Source: Chthonomonas sp. UBA2362
Lineage (GTDB): Bacteria > Armatimonadota > Fimbriimonadia > Fimbriimonadales > Fimbriimonadaceae
Assembly: GCA_002344135.1 (NCBI GenBank)
Contig: DDTO01000004.1
Location: forward strand, 760,199-824,198
Reading direction: 5' to 3'
Length of the DNA stretch: 64,000 bases
The notes beneath the pieces are model-generated. The model ran no database searches. It had not been told where the DNA came from and saw only the letters and a list, made by a program, of their open reading frames with translations. Every line of letters starts with the position of its first letter. Position 1 is the stretch's first letter. Both the position numbers and the translations under genes were made by a program. Below, one piece after another: positions 52,374-61,335 of this stretch.

Positions 52374-53633
52374 ATGAGCAAGCCCCGCGATCTTTCCCGC
52401 CGCGACTTTATCCGCGCCTCGGCCACCACGACCGCCGCCGTCGCGATCCCGAGCGGCGTTTTCGCCTTCTCATCGGCCTCGATCAAGGTCGGCCTGATCG
52501 GCTGTGGCGGACGCGGAACAGGCGCCGTCATCGACGCGGCCAACGCATCGAAGGACGTGGAGATCTGGGCGATGGCCGACGTCTTCAGCGATCACATGCA
52601 GAACTCCCAGAACACGCTCAAGGACCAACTCAAAGAGCGATACAAAGTCACGCCGGATCGAACGTTCCTCGGTTTCGACGCTTACAAGCACCTGCTGGCA
52701 TCCGGGGTCGACGTGGTGATCCTTACGACGCCGCCGACGTTCCGCCCTTCTCACCTGAAGGCAGCGATCGAGGCCGGAAAGCACGTGTTTATGGAAAAGC
52801 CGGTAGCGGTCGACGCGCCGGGTGTCCGATCCATCTTCGAATCGAGCGACCTTGCCAAAAAGAAGAACCTCGCGATCGTGGCCGGCACCCAGCGACGCCA
52901 CGACGTGGCCTACCGCGAGGCGATGAAACGAATTCAGGACGGCGAGATGGGCGACGTGGTCGCTTGCTATGCGTACTGGAACCAGGGCGGGCTCTGGATG
53001 CATCCTCGCAAGCCCGAGTGGAGCGACCTCGAATGGCAACTGCGGAACTGGCTCTACTTCACCTGGATCTCCGGGGATCACATCGCGGAGCAGCACATCC
53101 ACAACATGGATGTCTGCAACTGGGCGGTGGGCAAGCACCCGGTCAAGGCCATTAGCCTGGGCGGCAGACAGGTCCGAACGAACCCCGCCTACGGCCATAT
53201 CTTCGACCACTTCGCGACCGAGTACGAGTACGACGACGGCGTTAAGATGATCAGCATGTGCCGCCAGATCGACGGCACCGCCAGCCGAGTCGAGGAGAAG
53301 ATCGTCGGCACGAAGGGAACGTCGAACGCCAACACCTGGATCAAGGGCGACAAGACCTGGCGTTGGGACGGAGATCGGCCGAACCCCTACATGCTCGAGC
53401 ACAAAAACCTGTACGAAAGCATTGCCGCCGGAAAGCCAATCAACGAAGGCCGGCAGGTTGCCGAAAGCACACTGACGGCGATCATGGGCCGAATGGCGGC
53501 CTACACGGGCCAAGAGGTGACGTGGTTGCAAGCGCTCGACTCGCAAGAGAGCCTCATGCCGGAGCGACTCGAAATGGGCATGACGCTCGCGGTAGCACCG
53601 GTCGCGGTTCCTGGGCAGACGAAGCTTACGTAG
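52374..53633 (+). CDS. Tat-exported Gfo/Idh/MocA family oxidoreductase
   Basis: 419 residues. The N-terminus SRRDFIRASATTTAAVAIP is a twin-arginine signal. The Rossmann fold follows (VGLIGCGGRGTGAV), with the family's EKPVAV (Lys in FMEKPVAVD) and the GDHIAEQHIHNMDVCNW region with the catalytic His pair. NAD(P)-dependent sugar or inositol-type dehydrogenases of this kind are exported folded with their cofactor. The substrate is unknown. Numerous Armatimonadota and Planctomycetota encode sets of these. Confidence 0.9.
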   Translation: MSKPRDLSRRDFIRASATTTAAVAIPSGVFAFSSASIKVGLIGCGGRGTGAVIDAANASKDVEIWAMADVFSDHMQNSQNTLKDQLKERYKVTPDRTFLGFDAYKHLLASGVDVVILTTPPTFRPSHLKAAIEAGKHVFMEKPVAVDAPGVRSIFESSDLAKKKNLAIVAGTQRRHDVAYREAMKRIQDGEMGDVVACYAYWNQGGLWMHPRKPEWSDLEWQLRNWLYFTWISGDHIAEQHIHNMDVCNWAVGKHPVKAISLGGRQVRTNPAYGHIFDHFATEYEYDDGVKMISMCRQIDGTASRVEEKIVGTKGTSNANTWIKGDKTWRWDGDRPNPYMLEHKNLYESIAAGKPINEGRQVAESTLTAIMGRMAAYTGQEVTWLQALDSQESLMPERLEMGMTLAVAPVAVPGQTKLT

Positions 53634-53636
53634 GAA

Positions 53637-53689
53637 CCTCTCCCCGGTTCGCTTCGCTCACCGACCCTCTCCTCCGGAGCAGGAGAGGG
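53637..53689. repeat. Dispersed repeat, inverted copy, joined to a hairpin
   Basis: 53637-53666 is the reverse complement of the 28-bp repeat at 4209 and 4411 (24 bases identical). It runs into CCCTCTCCT-CCGGAGC-AGGAGAGGG (53665-53689), a 9-bp stem that can end transcription of the oxidoreductase gene. Confidence 0.7.
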
Positions 53690-53826
53690 TTGAGCAGTGG
53701 ACCGTGCAGCGGGGACATACCGCAATGGGGGTGTCAGCGATTTCGGAATGCCTCTCCTGCGGCTTGGCGATAGCGGCCGCCGGCAGGGCGCCGGACTAAC
53801 CGAGATCGGGGTAAATTGGACGCCGC

Positions 53827-55185
53827 ATGGTGCAGGAGTGGCTTCAGGGCTTGCCTCCCTTTTGGCTCGGACTGATCCGAGTCCTCTTGCTGGTCCTCCC
53901 GATCCTCATCCTCGTACCCGGTCTTATCTGGTGGGAGCGTCGGCTCTTGAGCTGGATGCAGGACCGCATCGGGCCGAACCGCACAGGCACCCTCAACGTT
54001 CCACGCTGGTTTCCGATCAAATCCTGGCGCGGTAAGAAGCTTCGGACGTTCGGTCTGCTCCAGCCGATCGCCGACGGGGTCAAGCTTTTCCTCAAGGAAG
54101 ACATCACACCCGACGCCGTCGATCGCAAGCTGTATTTCATCGCTCCGGCGATCGCTCTGTTCCCGGCTTTCGCCCTCGGCGGAGTGCTTCCGTTCGGCCC
54201 GTGGTTGAGCGACAACCCCGCCACCGCCGGCTTTTACGCCCTGCTCACACCGGTTGCGAACGTGGATATCGGCATCCTCTACGTTCTCGCGATTTCGTCT
54301 CTCGGGGTTTACGGAGTCGTACTCGCCGGCTACGCATCCAACAACAAGTACTCCTTGCTCGGCGGTCTGCGCGCCTCGGCTCAGCTGATCAGCTACGAAC
54401 TGGCAATGGGGGTTTCCCTTGCCTGCATCGTCATGGCATCGGGCTCGCTGAAGATGACGGAGATGGTTCGATCCCAAGAGGGGCCGCTCTGGGGCGTCGT
54501 GCCTTGGATTCAGAACTGGTTCCTTTTCACTCCGTACGGGCTCATCAGCGCTGTCGTGTTCCTGATCTGCATGGTCGCGGAGACGAACCGAGCTCCCTTC
54601 GACCTGCCGGAGGCCGAGAACGAGATCATCGCCGGTTACCACACGGAGTATTCATCGATGAAGTTCGCGGTCTTCTTCATGGGTGAGTACGCGGCGATGT
54701 TTATCTTCGGGGGCATCTTCGCCACCGTCTTCCTAGGCGGCTACAACCTGCTTCCCGTCAACTGGCTGGCCATCGGCGATTCGGTGCCCGCGCTCTCCGG
54801 AGTCATGGGATTCATGGACCGGCTCAACTACGCCTTAGCGCCCCTGTGGTTCCTGGGCAAGTGCGCCGGAGGAATCACCTTCTATGTTTGGCTCCGCGCT
54901 ACGCTGCCGAGGCTCCGCTACGATCAGCTGATGTCGCTCGGCTGGAAATCCCTGCTCCCGCTCGCCGTCGCGAATTTCATTATCGTCGCGATCTGGATCA
55001 TGGGGACCGCGAAGTGGGGCGTCGCCGGCGGCTGGATCGCTTGGGCCGGGGCGAGCCTGCTGGCGGTGCTGCTGTACCTCCAAGTCATGAGCACATACAA
55101 ATCGGGATTTCCGGACATGCAACGGCGAAAGGTCGTGCTCACGGACGGAATCCCCAACGCCCCGGTCGGAGCGGGAGCGGACTAG
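53827..55185 (+). CDS. nuoH: NADH-quinone oxidoreductase subunit H
   Basis: 452 residues, on the long side for NuoH. At least eight membrane segments are present with the quinone-chamber signatures WWERRLLSWMQDRIGPNR and the cytoplasmic loop MVAETNRAPFDLPEAENEIIAGYHTEYS. NuoH links the hydrophilic and membrane arms of complex I. The stop codon abuts the ATG of nuoJ. nuoI, which usually lies between nuoH and nuoJ, is missing. Confidence 0.96.
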   Translation: MVQEWLQGLPPFWLGLIRVLLLVLPILILVPGLIWWERRLLSWMQDRIGPNRTGTLNVPRWFPIKSWRGKKLRTFGLLQPIADGVKLFLKEDITPDAVDRKLYFIAPAIALFPAFALGGVLPFGPWLSDNPATAGFYALLTPVANVDIGILYVLAISSLGVYGVVLAGYASNNKYSLLGGLRASAQLISYELAMGVSLACIVMASGSLKMTEMVRSQEGPLWGVVPWIQNWFLFTPYGLISAVVFLICMVAETNRAPFDLPEAENEIIAGYHTEYSSMKFAVFFMGEYAAMFIFGGIFATVFLGGYNLLPVNWLAIGDSVPALSGVMGFMDRLNYALAPLWFLGKCAGGITFYVWLRATLPRLRYDQLMSLGWKSLLPLAVANFIIVAIWIMGTAKWGVAGGWIAWAGASLLAVLLYLQVMSTYKSGFPDMQRRKVVLTDGIPNAPVGAGAD

Positions 55186-55692
55186 ATGGATACCAACCTG
55201 ATCGTCTTCCTGGCGATGGCGCTCGTGGCGGCAGTCGCCGCGGTCGGCGTGGTTGCGATGAACAACCCGGTACGGTCCGCGCTTTGCCTGGTCGTGAACT
55301 TCTTCGTCCTTGCGTTCGTTTACTTTTCGCTTCGTGCGGAGTTGATGGGGATCTCGCAGATCCTGGTCTATACCGGCGCGATCATGGTGCTGTTTCTATT
55401 CGTCATCATGCTGCTGAACCTCGGCGGGCGAGGCGGGACCCTCGAGGAGAGACCCGACGTTAAGCCGGGCATCGGCGTGGGTCTCGGGATCGCCCTCTTC
55501 GCGCTCATCGCGTTCCAGGTGCTCTTCCCTCTCCAAGCGAGTGCGACGCCGCGTGCGCCGGACGACTACGGCCTGCCGCAGACCGTGGGCCGCAACCTCT
55601 TCACCACCTACGTACTCCCCTTCGAGCTGGCCAGCGTCCTGCTCTTGGTCGGTATCGTTGGCGCGATCCTCCTTGCAAAGCGCAAGATGTAG
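55186..55692 (+). CDS. nuoJ: NADH-quinone oxidoreductase subunit J
   Basis: 168 residues with five membrane segments and the conserved LVVNFFVLAFVYFSLRAEL and TGAIMVLFLFVIMLLNL. NuoJ is a membrane-arm subunit that takes part in proton transfer near the quinone site. It follows nuoH without a gap. The usual downstream nuoK-L-M-N genes are absent; a sigma factor gene follows. Confidence 0.95.
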   Translation: MDTNLIVFLAMALVAAVAAVGVVAMNNPVRSALCLVVNFFVLAFVYFSLRAELMGISQILVYTGAIMVLFLFVIMLLNLGGRGGTLEERPDVKPGIGVGLGIALFALIAFQVLFPLQASATPRAPDDYGLPQTVGRNLFTTYVLPFELASVLLLVGIVGAILLAKRKM

Positions 55693-55704
55693 CGCGGCCT
55701 ACCG

Positions 55705-55710
55705 TATACT
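55705..55710 (+). promoter_or_regulatory. -10 box TATACT upstream of the sigma factor gene
   Basis: TATACT, then CGGGAAGGCG and ATG at 55721. The transcript would have a leader of only about four bases. Confidence 0.4.
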
Positions 55711-55720
55711 CGGGAAGGCG

Positions 55721-56473
55721 ATGCTCCGCACCGAATCCGCTGATCGAGAGCGCCTCTGCCGGCTCTCGAAGGAGGGCGACCGTCAGGCGCGCGACGATCT
55801 CTGGCGGTCGCTCCGGCCGATGGTGTCCGGCTTCCTTGGCAAGCGCGTTCGGCGACCTGACCACGCCGAGGACCTCGTTCAAGGCACCCTGACCCGCGCC
55901 GATGCCGCCCTCGGGTCCTTCCGGGGCGATTGTCCGGTGTCGCAGTGGGTGCTGCGGATCGCGGTGAACGAGCTACGGCGGTACTACGAGCGCGGACTTC
56001 GCTCGATAGACGATCCCCTTCCCGACGAAGACCTGCAACGATCCGACGAGGGTCCGGGTCCCTATAACCGGGTGGAAGACCGCCAGTTCGTGGAGCGCAT
56101 TCTCGATGCCGCGAAACGGGCGTGCTCGAACCCGGAGTTTACGGTGCTGATGCTTCTTTATCGAGGTGAATCGCTGGCCGAGGTCGGCGAAATGTTAGGG
56201 TTAGACGATGCGACGGTCCGAAGCCATCACCGGCGGGGGCGAGCCAAGCTGATTGCAGAACTGATCACGCACGAACCCGACCTAGTCGGCGGTCAGGACG
56301 CGATCAACGAGGCTGTTCGACGGTGCGAAGGGTCCGGGGGCCTCAGCGTCGAGGAGCGCGAAGCGATCGACCAACGCTCGGGAAAAGCCGAGATTCTCCG
56401 ATCAGCCTGCCTCAAAATCGCAAAGTACTTGCCCAGCGCGGTGGGAAGCGTATTGCTGGGAGGCCTTCGATGA
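55721..56473 (+). CDS. RNA polymerase sigma factor, sigma-70/ECF type
   Basis: 250 residues. Region 2 is recognised in DHAEDLVQGTLTRADAALGSFRGDCPVSQWVLRIAVNELRR (core binding and -10 reading) and region 4 in LLYRGESLAEVGEMLGLDDATVRSHHRRGRAKL, a helix-turn-helix for the -35. A C-terminal extension of about 50 residues follows. It overlaps the next gene by ATGA, which carries a zinc-finger-like anti-sigma domain. It likely drives its own operon, which ends in a CHAT protein. Confidence 0.9.
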   Translation: MLRTESADRERLCRLSKEGDRQARDDLWRSLRPMVSGFLGKRVRRPDHAEDLVQGTLTRADAALGSFRGDCPVSQWVLRIAVNELRRYYERGLRSIDDPLPDEDLQRSDEGPGPYNRVEDRQFVERILDAAKRACSNPEFTVLMLLYRGESLAEVGEMLGLDDATVRSHHRRGRAKLIAELITHEPDLVGGQDAINEAVRRCEGSGGLSVEEREAIDQRSGKAEILRSACLKIAKYLPSAVGSVLLGGLR

Positions 56474-57633
56474 GCGCCACTGATCCTCGGCTCGACTTTG
56501 AGGCGCGCCTGGGCGAACATCTCGCTGAACGAGTCGAACCGGGATGTCTCGACGGGGACGCCCTCGTCGAACTGGCCGAGCAAGGCCCCTCTTCTAAGGG
56601 TTTCGACCGGCGAATGGCCCATGTCGCCGCCTGCTCTCGATGCTACGAGCTGCTCAAAGACCTTCGGGCAATGCCGGCACTCGCTCCCGAGCCCGTCCGA
56701 GCATCGCGGCGCTGGCTCTGGCTGCTCGTGCCTGCCGGAGCGGCTCTCGTCATCTTCGCGCTCATTCGGCAGGCTCAGGACCGAGAGAACTTGGAACGAT
56801 TCGTTCGGGATCGCCACGCTCCGCCCGAAGTCCGGTTCGATCCTGGCTTCGGTCCTCCGAAGGAGCCGTCGCTCGAAGTCCGTCGTCCGGAGCCGAGAAC
56901 GGAGACAGGCCCTGCGCCGGAGAACCCACCCGACCCCGGACCGGAGTTCGTTCCCTTCGAGCCCCCTAGTCCGACGCCCGCGGGACCTCGCAACCTGATC
57001 GCAAACATCGCCGAACGAGACGGCGGCCTCTACGAAGGCGACGTTCGGATCGACGACCTGGTGGCAGCCGATGTGCGAGCCATTGCAGGTGATCCTGAGA
57101 ACGTCCGCGGTCCCGGGCAGGCCGTACCTCCCGAGATCGTGCTAAGCCGACCCGAAATCGGCAACCGGCTGCTGCGGGACGGCAAGGTGTCCTTCGAGTG
57201 GTCGAGGCATCCGAGCGCGACGGGCTACGACGTGAGGCTCGAGCGCTTGCCGGGGCCATCTGATCCGGGTCCTCAGCCGGTCGAGATCGATGTGGTCGGA
57301 TTCTCAGCGCGGCCCAAGAACGCCCTCGAACCCGGACAGTCCTATCGGCTGCGGATCGAGGCCAAACGTGGAGACAGAGACCCGGTGGGCGAGCGGAACC
57401 CGTTCGCCGAGTACGTGTTTCGTGTCCCCGATGCCGAAGAGACTCGCAAGCTCGAGTGGGCGATCGCCCACGAAACGAAGGCTCCGCTCTCGGCGGGAAT
57501 GGTCTACCGGGCGCTCGGTCGGCTCGCGGACGCCGAGCGGATCATCCCACGCTCGGACGAACCCAAGATGCTTGCTTGGCGTCGGAACATCGAGGAATCG
57601 CTCAAGCGGCGCCTGAGCGAACCGAATCGATGA
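56470..57633 (+). CDS. Membrane anti-sigma factor-like protein with zinc-finger-type N-terminus
   Basis: 387 residues. A HxxxCxxC motif (HVAACSRC) identifies an anti-sigma zinc-finger (ZAS-like) domain, followed by one membrane segment (WLWLLVPAGAALVIFALI) at about 85-105. The remainder is a Pro-rich linker and a periplasmic or extracellular beta domain (VSFEWSRHPSATGYDVRLERL, fibronectin-like). It probably holds the upstream sigma factor at the membrane and releases it on an external signal. It overlaps both neighbours by ATGA. Confidence 0.82.
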   Translation: MSATDPRLDFEARLGEHLAERVEPGCLDGDALVELAEQGPSSKGFDRRMAHVAACSRCYELLKDLRAMPALAPEPVRASRRWLWLLVPAGAALVIFALIRQAQDRENLERFVRDRHAPPEVRFDPGFGPPKEPSLEVRRPEPRTETGPAPENPPDPGPEFVPFEPPSPTPAGPRNLIANIAERDGGLYEGDVRIDDLVAADVRAIAGDPENVRGPGQAVPPEIVLSRPEIGNRLLRDGKVSFEWSRHPSATGYDVRLERLPGPSDPGPQPVEIDVVGFSARPKNALEPGQSYRLRIEAKRGDRDPVGERNPFAEYVFRVPDAEETRKLEWAIAHETKAPLSAGMVYRALGRLADAERIIPRSDEPKMLAWRRNIEESLKRRLSEPNR

Positions 57634-60600
57634 CGCTCTTGTTCGCGGCATTGACCACGTACACACTTGCTGGGCTAGGAACGATCCAGGGCCCGACCCC
57701 CGATGAGATTCGGTGGCTGGAATCCATCGCCAGGGCGGCAACGCCCGATGAGCGCGCGATGATTGCGCAGAAAGCCCCCGAACGGTTGAAACCGACCTCG
57801 CTCATCCGGCTGGCCTCGTCCTTGCGGAAAGCATCGGTCAAAGAGCGCCAAGCTTGGTCCGAGGCGGGGCGCGGCCTCTTACTGCTGACGGAGGCCGGCG
57901 CTAACGCCGAAGTGCAGGCGCACGCCTCATGGGCCAACGCGCGTCTCGCCTCTTCGCCCCAAACGAAAAACTTGGCAGTCCGCTTCTACCAGCAGGCGGC
58001 CGATCGGTTCAGCGAATCGGGAAACCCGCTCTCTGCGGAATGCCTCCTGGAGTCAGGCGAACTCGACGTCCGCTACGGAGGGATGATCGAGCAGATGACC
58101 GCGCAGGCCCGGCTGCAACGGTGCCGCGAGGCATTTCACGCGCAAGGTCGGCCCGATCGCGAGATCCGGTGCCTGATCGGGATTTCCGAGGCCGACGTGT
58201 ACTTGGGGAACATCGTCGCAGCCGATCGCTCTCTGCAAGCGGCGGCGGCTATGGCCCAAGGCCTGACGGAGACCGAGGTGACGGCCAAGATCGACTACGT
58301 CAGGGCTCTGATCGCGCGTGAGCGGCGGCAATTCCCCACCTGCCTGCTCGCCCTCGCCGACGCAAAGGCCGCGTTCGCCAAGGAACGGGATGACGACGGG
58401 CTCGCTCTGTGTCATGAGGTTGCCGCGTGGGTCTATTCGGCGTTGGGAGAACGTGAGAAGCAGTACGATGAACTCCGGCGGTACATCGAGCTGCGCGAGC
58501 GGATCGGCGAACCTTGGGGGATTGCCGAGGGCAAGGCTGGGCTGGCTGACTTCTGGGCCGACGTCGGTCGAAGGGATGACTCTGCGGAAGCAATTTTTGA
58601 GGCCGCGTCGATCTATCGGCGCATCGGTGCAACGCTCCAAGAAGCGCACTGCAACCTCGTGGGCGGCGAAAACTTCGCCCTGAACGGACGGTTCGGCGAA
58701 GCCTTTCTGTATCTGGAGCGTGCCCGATCCGTTCTCGAAGACAGAAAGGACCTCGTGGGGCTCAGCCGATACCACTTGGCGATGGGCACACTGCTGGCGG
58801 AGGTCGGGCGACCCCGCGATGCCATCGAAATGTACCAAAAGGCGATTCCCTACTTCCGTCAGATTCGCGCCAAGCGTAACGAAGCGGTCGCGTATCTAAA
58901 TGCCGCGGTGTCTCTGCGGCAGCTGCGCGAGTACGATCGTGCTCGAACTTGCCTCGATCGCGCGCTAACTCTCTTCGACGAGCTAGGCGACGTCTCCGAC
59001 CGAGCCCTCACGCTCCTCAATCTGGGTCAACTGGACATGAATCGGGGCGAATTCGAGCGTGCCCAAGCGCACTTGACGGAGGCAAGGCGACTATTCGTGG
59101 CCGTTCAGAATCCGCAGAAGGTCGCATCCTGTGATCTGGCGCTGGGTTCCCTGGCGTTTCGTTCGAACGACCTTTCGGAGGCCAAGGAGTTCCTCGAGCG
59201 GGCCGATCGCGTGCTCATCGAAGTAGGAGACCGTTCCCGAGGCACCTACTCCGCCGCGCTGCTCGGCCGTGTCGCCCAAGCCGAGGGCCGCTCGGCAGAC
59301 GCCATCACTCAATTCGAACGAGCCATGACTCGCCTGGAGAGCTTGCGCAGCTCTATTGGCGATCCCGAAATCGCCGCCGGAGCTGCCGAGGGCCTCTCCC
59401 GACTTACGCCCGATCTCGCGATGGCCTATCTCTCGGCTGGAAAACCAGAATCGGCATTTGCGGCCGCACAACGCGGCAAGGGTGCGCTCCTGCGTCAGGC
59501 GCTGCTAGGAACACGACTTCAGCCAAAGCCAACCGATGAGAAGGATCGGAACGAGGTGCGGCGACTTCAACTCGCGTACGACCTTTCGAGCGGACCCAAC
59601 AAGGAACGCCGTCTCGCCGAACTCGATGCTTACTTGGCCCAAGTACGATCCCGCAAGCCCATCTTCGGAAAGCTGGACGCCCGTCCGGCCACGCTCGAGG
59701 CGATCAGCAAGGCGCTGCCGTCGGATACGGCGATCGTAGAGTACGTAGTAGGTCCCAGCGAGGCCGCTGCGCTCATCCTGAAGGGTGGCAAGACTCCGCG
59801 AGTCGAGGCTCGACGACTCTCTACCACCGCCAGCGAAGTGCAGACTCTTGTGGAAGGAATCCTCGCTGCAGATCGAGACTTCGACGTCTGGTCGAGTCGC
59901 CTGCATCGCCTTCTCGTGGAGCCTATCGCCCCCTCGTTAACAGGAGTGAAGACGGTCGTGATATGCCCGGACGGCTCGCTGCACAGCGTTCCGTTTGCCT
60001 CGCTAAAGAACGTGAAGGGCCGATATCTCATCGAGGACTTTGCAGTCGTCATTGCCCCTTCGGCGTCGGCTTGGGAAGCTTGCCGGACCGTCGCGTCCCG
60101 TCCGCGGGATCGGTCCAAGCCCGGGCTGCTTGTCGCCCGGTCGGAATTCACTGCCGGGGGAAGATCGGCTGAGGCCTTTCGTGGCCCGTCAGCGCTGCCC
60201 GACCTTCCTTGGATCAAAGAGGAAGCGGGCGCGATCAAGCGCCTGTTGGGCTCAAAAGTAATCGAACTTGCCGAGCAAAAGGCGACCGTACCTGCGTTCC
60301 GGCAGAAGGCAGGGTCGGCTCCACTCCTGCACTTCGCGACCCACGCCCTGCCGAATGCCGCCTCGCCTATGCTGGGATGCTTGGCGCTTGCTCCGACCCC
60401 TGAAGGTGATCCAGGGCTGCTCTATGCGCGAGACATTTACGAAATGAAGCTCGACGCCGAGTTGGCGGTCCTGTCTGCCTGCAGCACGGCGCAGGGTCGG
60501 GCGCTGGCGGGGGAAGGTTTGCTGGGCCTCGGCTGGGCTTTCCTGGTTGCAGGTTGTCCCAGCACCCTGGCAACTCGCTGGGATCTCGGCGACCGATCGG

Positions 60601-60752
60601 GCCGGGTGTGGGTCGAGGCATTCTATCGACATCGGGCTTCAGGAATGACGATCTCCTCTGCATATCAGGCCGCCTGTATCGACTCGATTCGGGGGAAATC
60701 TACGGCTTCACCGCGTCAATGGGGAGCGTGGGTACTGATCGGAGCGGGCTAG
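57630..60752 (+). CDS. Exported TPR-repeat protein with C-terminal CHAT (caspase-like) domain
   Basis: 1040 residues. A short hydrophobic start (MTLLFAALTTYTLAGLGTI) may be a signal peptide. Ten or more TPR units fill about 70-620 (RNEAVAYLNAAVSLRQLREY, DRALTLLNLGQLDMNRGEFE). The CHAT peptidase domain at about 690-1040 keeps the dyad His905 (FATHA) and Cys951 (LSACST). CHAT domains are clan CD proteases related to caspases and separase. Translational coupling to the sigma/anti-sigma pair suggests that the protein is the output, or part of the signal input, of that regulatory unit. Confidence 0.88.
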   Translation: MTLLFAALTTYTLAGLGTIQGPTPDEIRWLESIARAATPDERAMIAQKAPERLKPTSLIRLASSLRKASVKERQAWSEAGRGLLLLTEAGANAEVQAHASWANARLASSPQTKNLAVRFYQQAADRFSESGNPLSAECLLESGELDVRYGGMIEQMTAQARLQRCREAFHAQGRPDREIRCLIGISEADVYLGNIVAADRSLQAAAAMAQGLTETEVTAKIDYVRALIARERRQFPTCLLALADAKAAFAKERDDDGLALCHEVAAWVYSALGEREKQYDELRRYIELRERIGEPWGIAEGKAGLADFWADVGRRDDSAEAIFEAASIYRRIGATLQEAHCNLVGGENFALNGRFGEAFLYLERARSVLEDRKDLVGLSRYHLAMGTLLAEVGRPRDAIEMYQKAIPYFRQIRAKRNEAVAYLNAAVSLRQLREYDRARTCLDRALTLFDELGDVSDRALTLLNLGQLDMNRGEFERAQAHLTEARRLFVAVQNPQKVASCDLALGSLAFRSNDLSEAKEFLERADRVLIEVGDRSRGTYSAALLGRVAQAEGRSADAITQFERAMTRLESLRSSIGDPEIAAGAAEGLSRLTPDLAMAYLSAGKPESAFAAAQRGKGALLRQALLGTRLQPKPTDEKDRNEVRRLQLAYDLSSGPNKERRLAELDAYLAQVRSRKPIFGKLDARPATLEAISKALPSDTAIVEYVVGPSEAAALILKGGKTPRVEARRLSTTASEVQTLVEGILAADRDFDVWSSRLHRLLVEPIAPSLTGVKTVVICPDGSLHSVPFASLKNVKGRYLIEDFAVVIAPSASAWEACRTVASRPRDRSKPGLLVARSEFTAGGRSAEAFRGPSALPDLPWIKEEAGAIKRLLGSKVIELAEQKATVPAFRQKAGSAPLLHFATHALPNAASPMLGCLALAPTPEGDPGLLYARDIYEMKLDAELAVLSACSTAQGRALAGEGLLGLGWAFLVAGCPSTLATRWDLGDRSGRVWVEAFYRHRASGMTISSAYQAACIDSIRGKSTASPRQWGAWVLIGAG

Positions 60753-60790
60753 CCGACAACCGGAAAGCGCCCGGCCACGTAGACCGATCT

Positions 60791-61291
60791 GTGAACGCGC
60801 CGGACACCGAAGTGCTGCTCCACACAGGAGAACGCGTCCCTCTCGCCTCGCTCTATGCTGCACGCCGATTGGTGTTGGTCTTCTTGCGACATTGCGGCTG
60901 CCTGTTCGCGAAGGAGCAGGTTTCCGATCTCCGTTTCCATCCAAACCTGCACATCGTGTTCGTCTCGATGGGCGATCTCGAGCAGACCCGCGCGTTTCGC
61001 GAGAAAGCCCGCTCCCCTCACCCGATGATCGTCGATCCGGATCGGGAACTCTATCGCGCCTTCGGCCTCGGTCGCGGCGAAGGCAAACAACTGTTCAGCC
61101 CGAAGACCTTTGCCAGAGGATTCGGAGCCACTTTGCGGGGCCACTGGGTCGGCAAACCGGTCGGCGATCCGTGGCAGATGCCGGGCGTATTCGTGATCGA
61201 ACCGGACGGCCGGGTTTCTTGGGAGTACCGGAGCGTCAACATCTCGGACAACGTCCGCGCCGAGCAGATCGTCGCCGCGATGCGCACATAA
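60791..61291 (+). CDS. Peroxiredoxin-like (AhpC/TSA_2) protein
   Basis: About 166 residues. The thioredoxin-like fold is marked by RRLVLVFLRHCGCLFAKEQ (peroxidatic Cys region with a CxC rather than the common FGCxFCR) and by VFVIEPDGRVSWEYRS. Members of this PF13911-like group are linked to peroxide or prostaglandin reduction. Start: GTG 60791 after the CHAT gene; an upstream ATG at 60719 would overlap the CHAT frame and is less likely. Followed by a strong hairpin. Confidence 0.82.
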   Translation: MNAPDTEVLLHTGERVPLASLYAARRLVLVFLRHCGCLFAKEQVSDLRFHPNLHIVFVSMGDLEQTRAFREKARSPHPMIVDPDRELYRAFGLGRGEGKQLFSPKTFARGFGATLRGHWVGKPVGDPWQMPGVFVIEPDGRVSWEYRSVNISDNVRAEQIVAAMRT

Positions 61292-61320
61292 CCCCCTCCT
61301 TCGTCTTCGAAAGGAGGGGG
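61292..61320. terminator. Bidirectional terminator, REP-like hairpin
   Basis: CCCCCTCCTT-CGTCTTCGA-AAGGAGGGGG, a 10-bp stem between convergent genes, then CTTGGGTGGC. The C/T arm, G/A arm and G-rich tail resemble the repeats near the DUF559 gene. Confidence 0.7.
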
Positions 61321-61335
61321 CTTGGGTGGCGAGCG

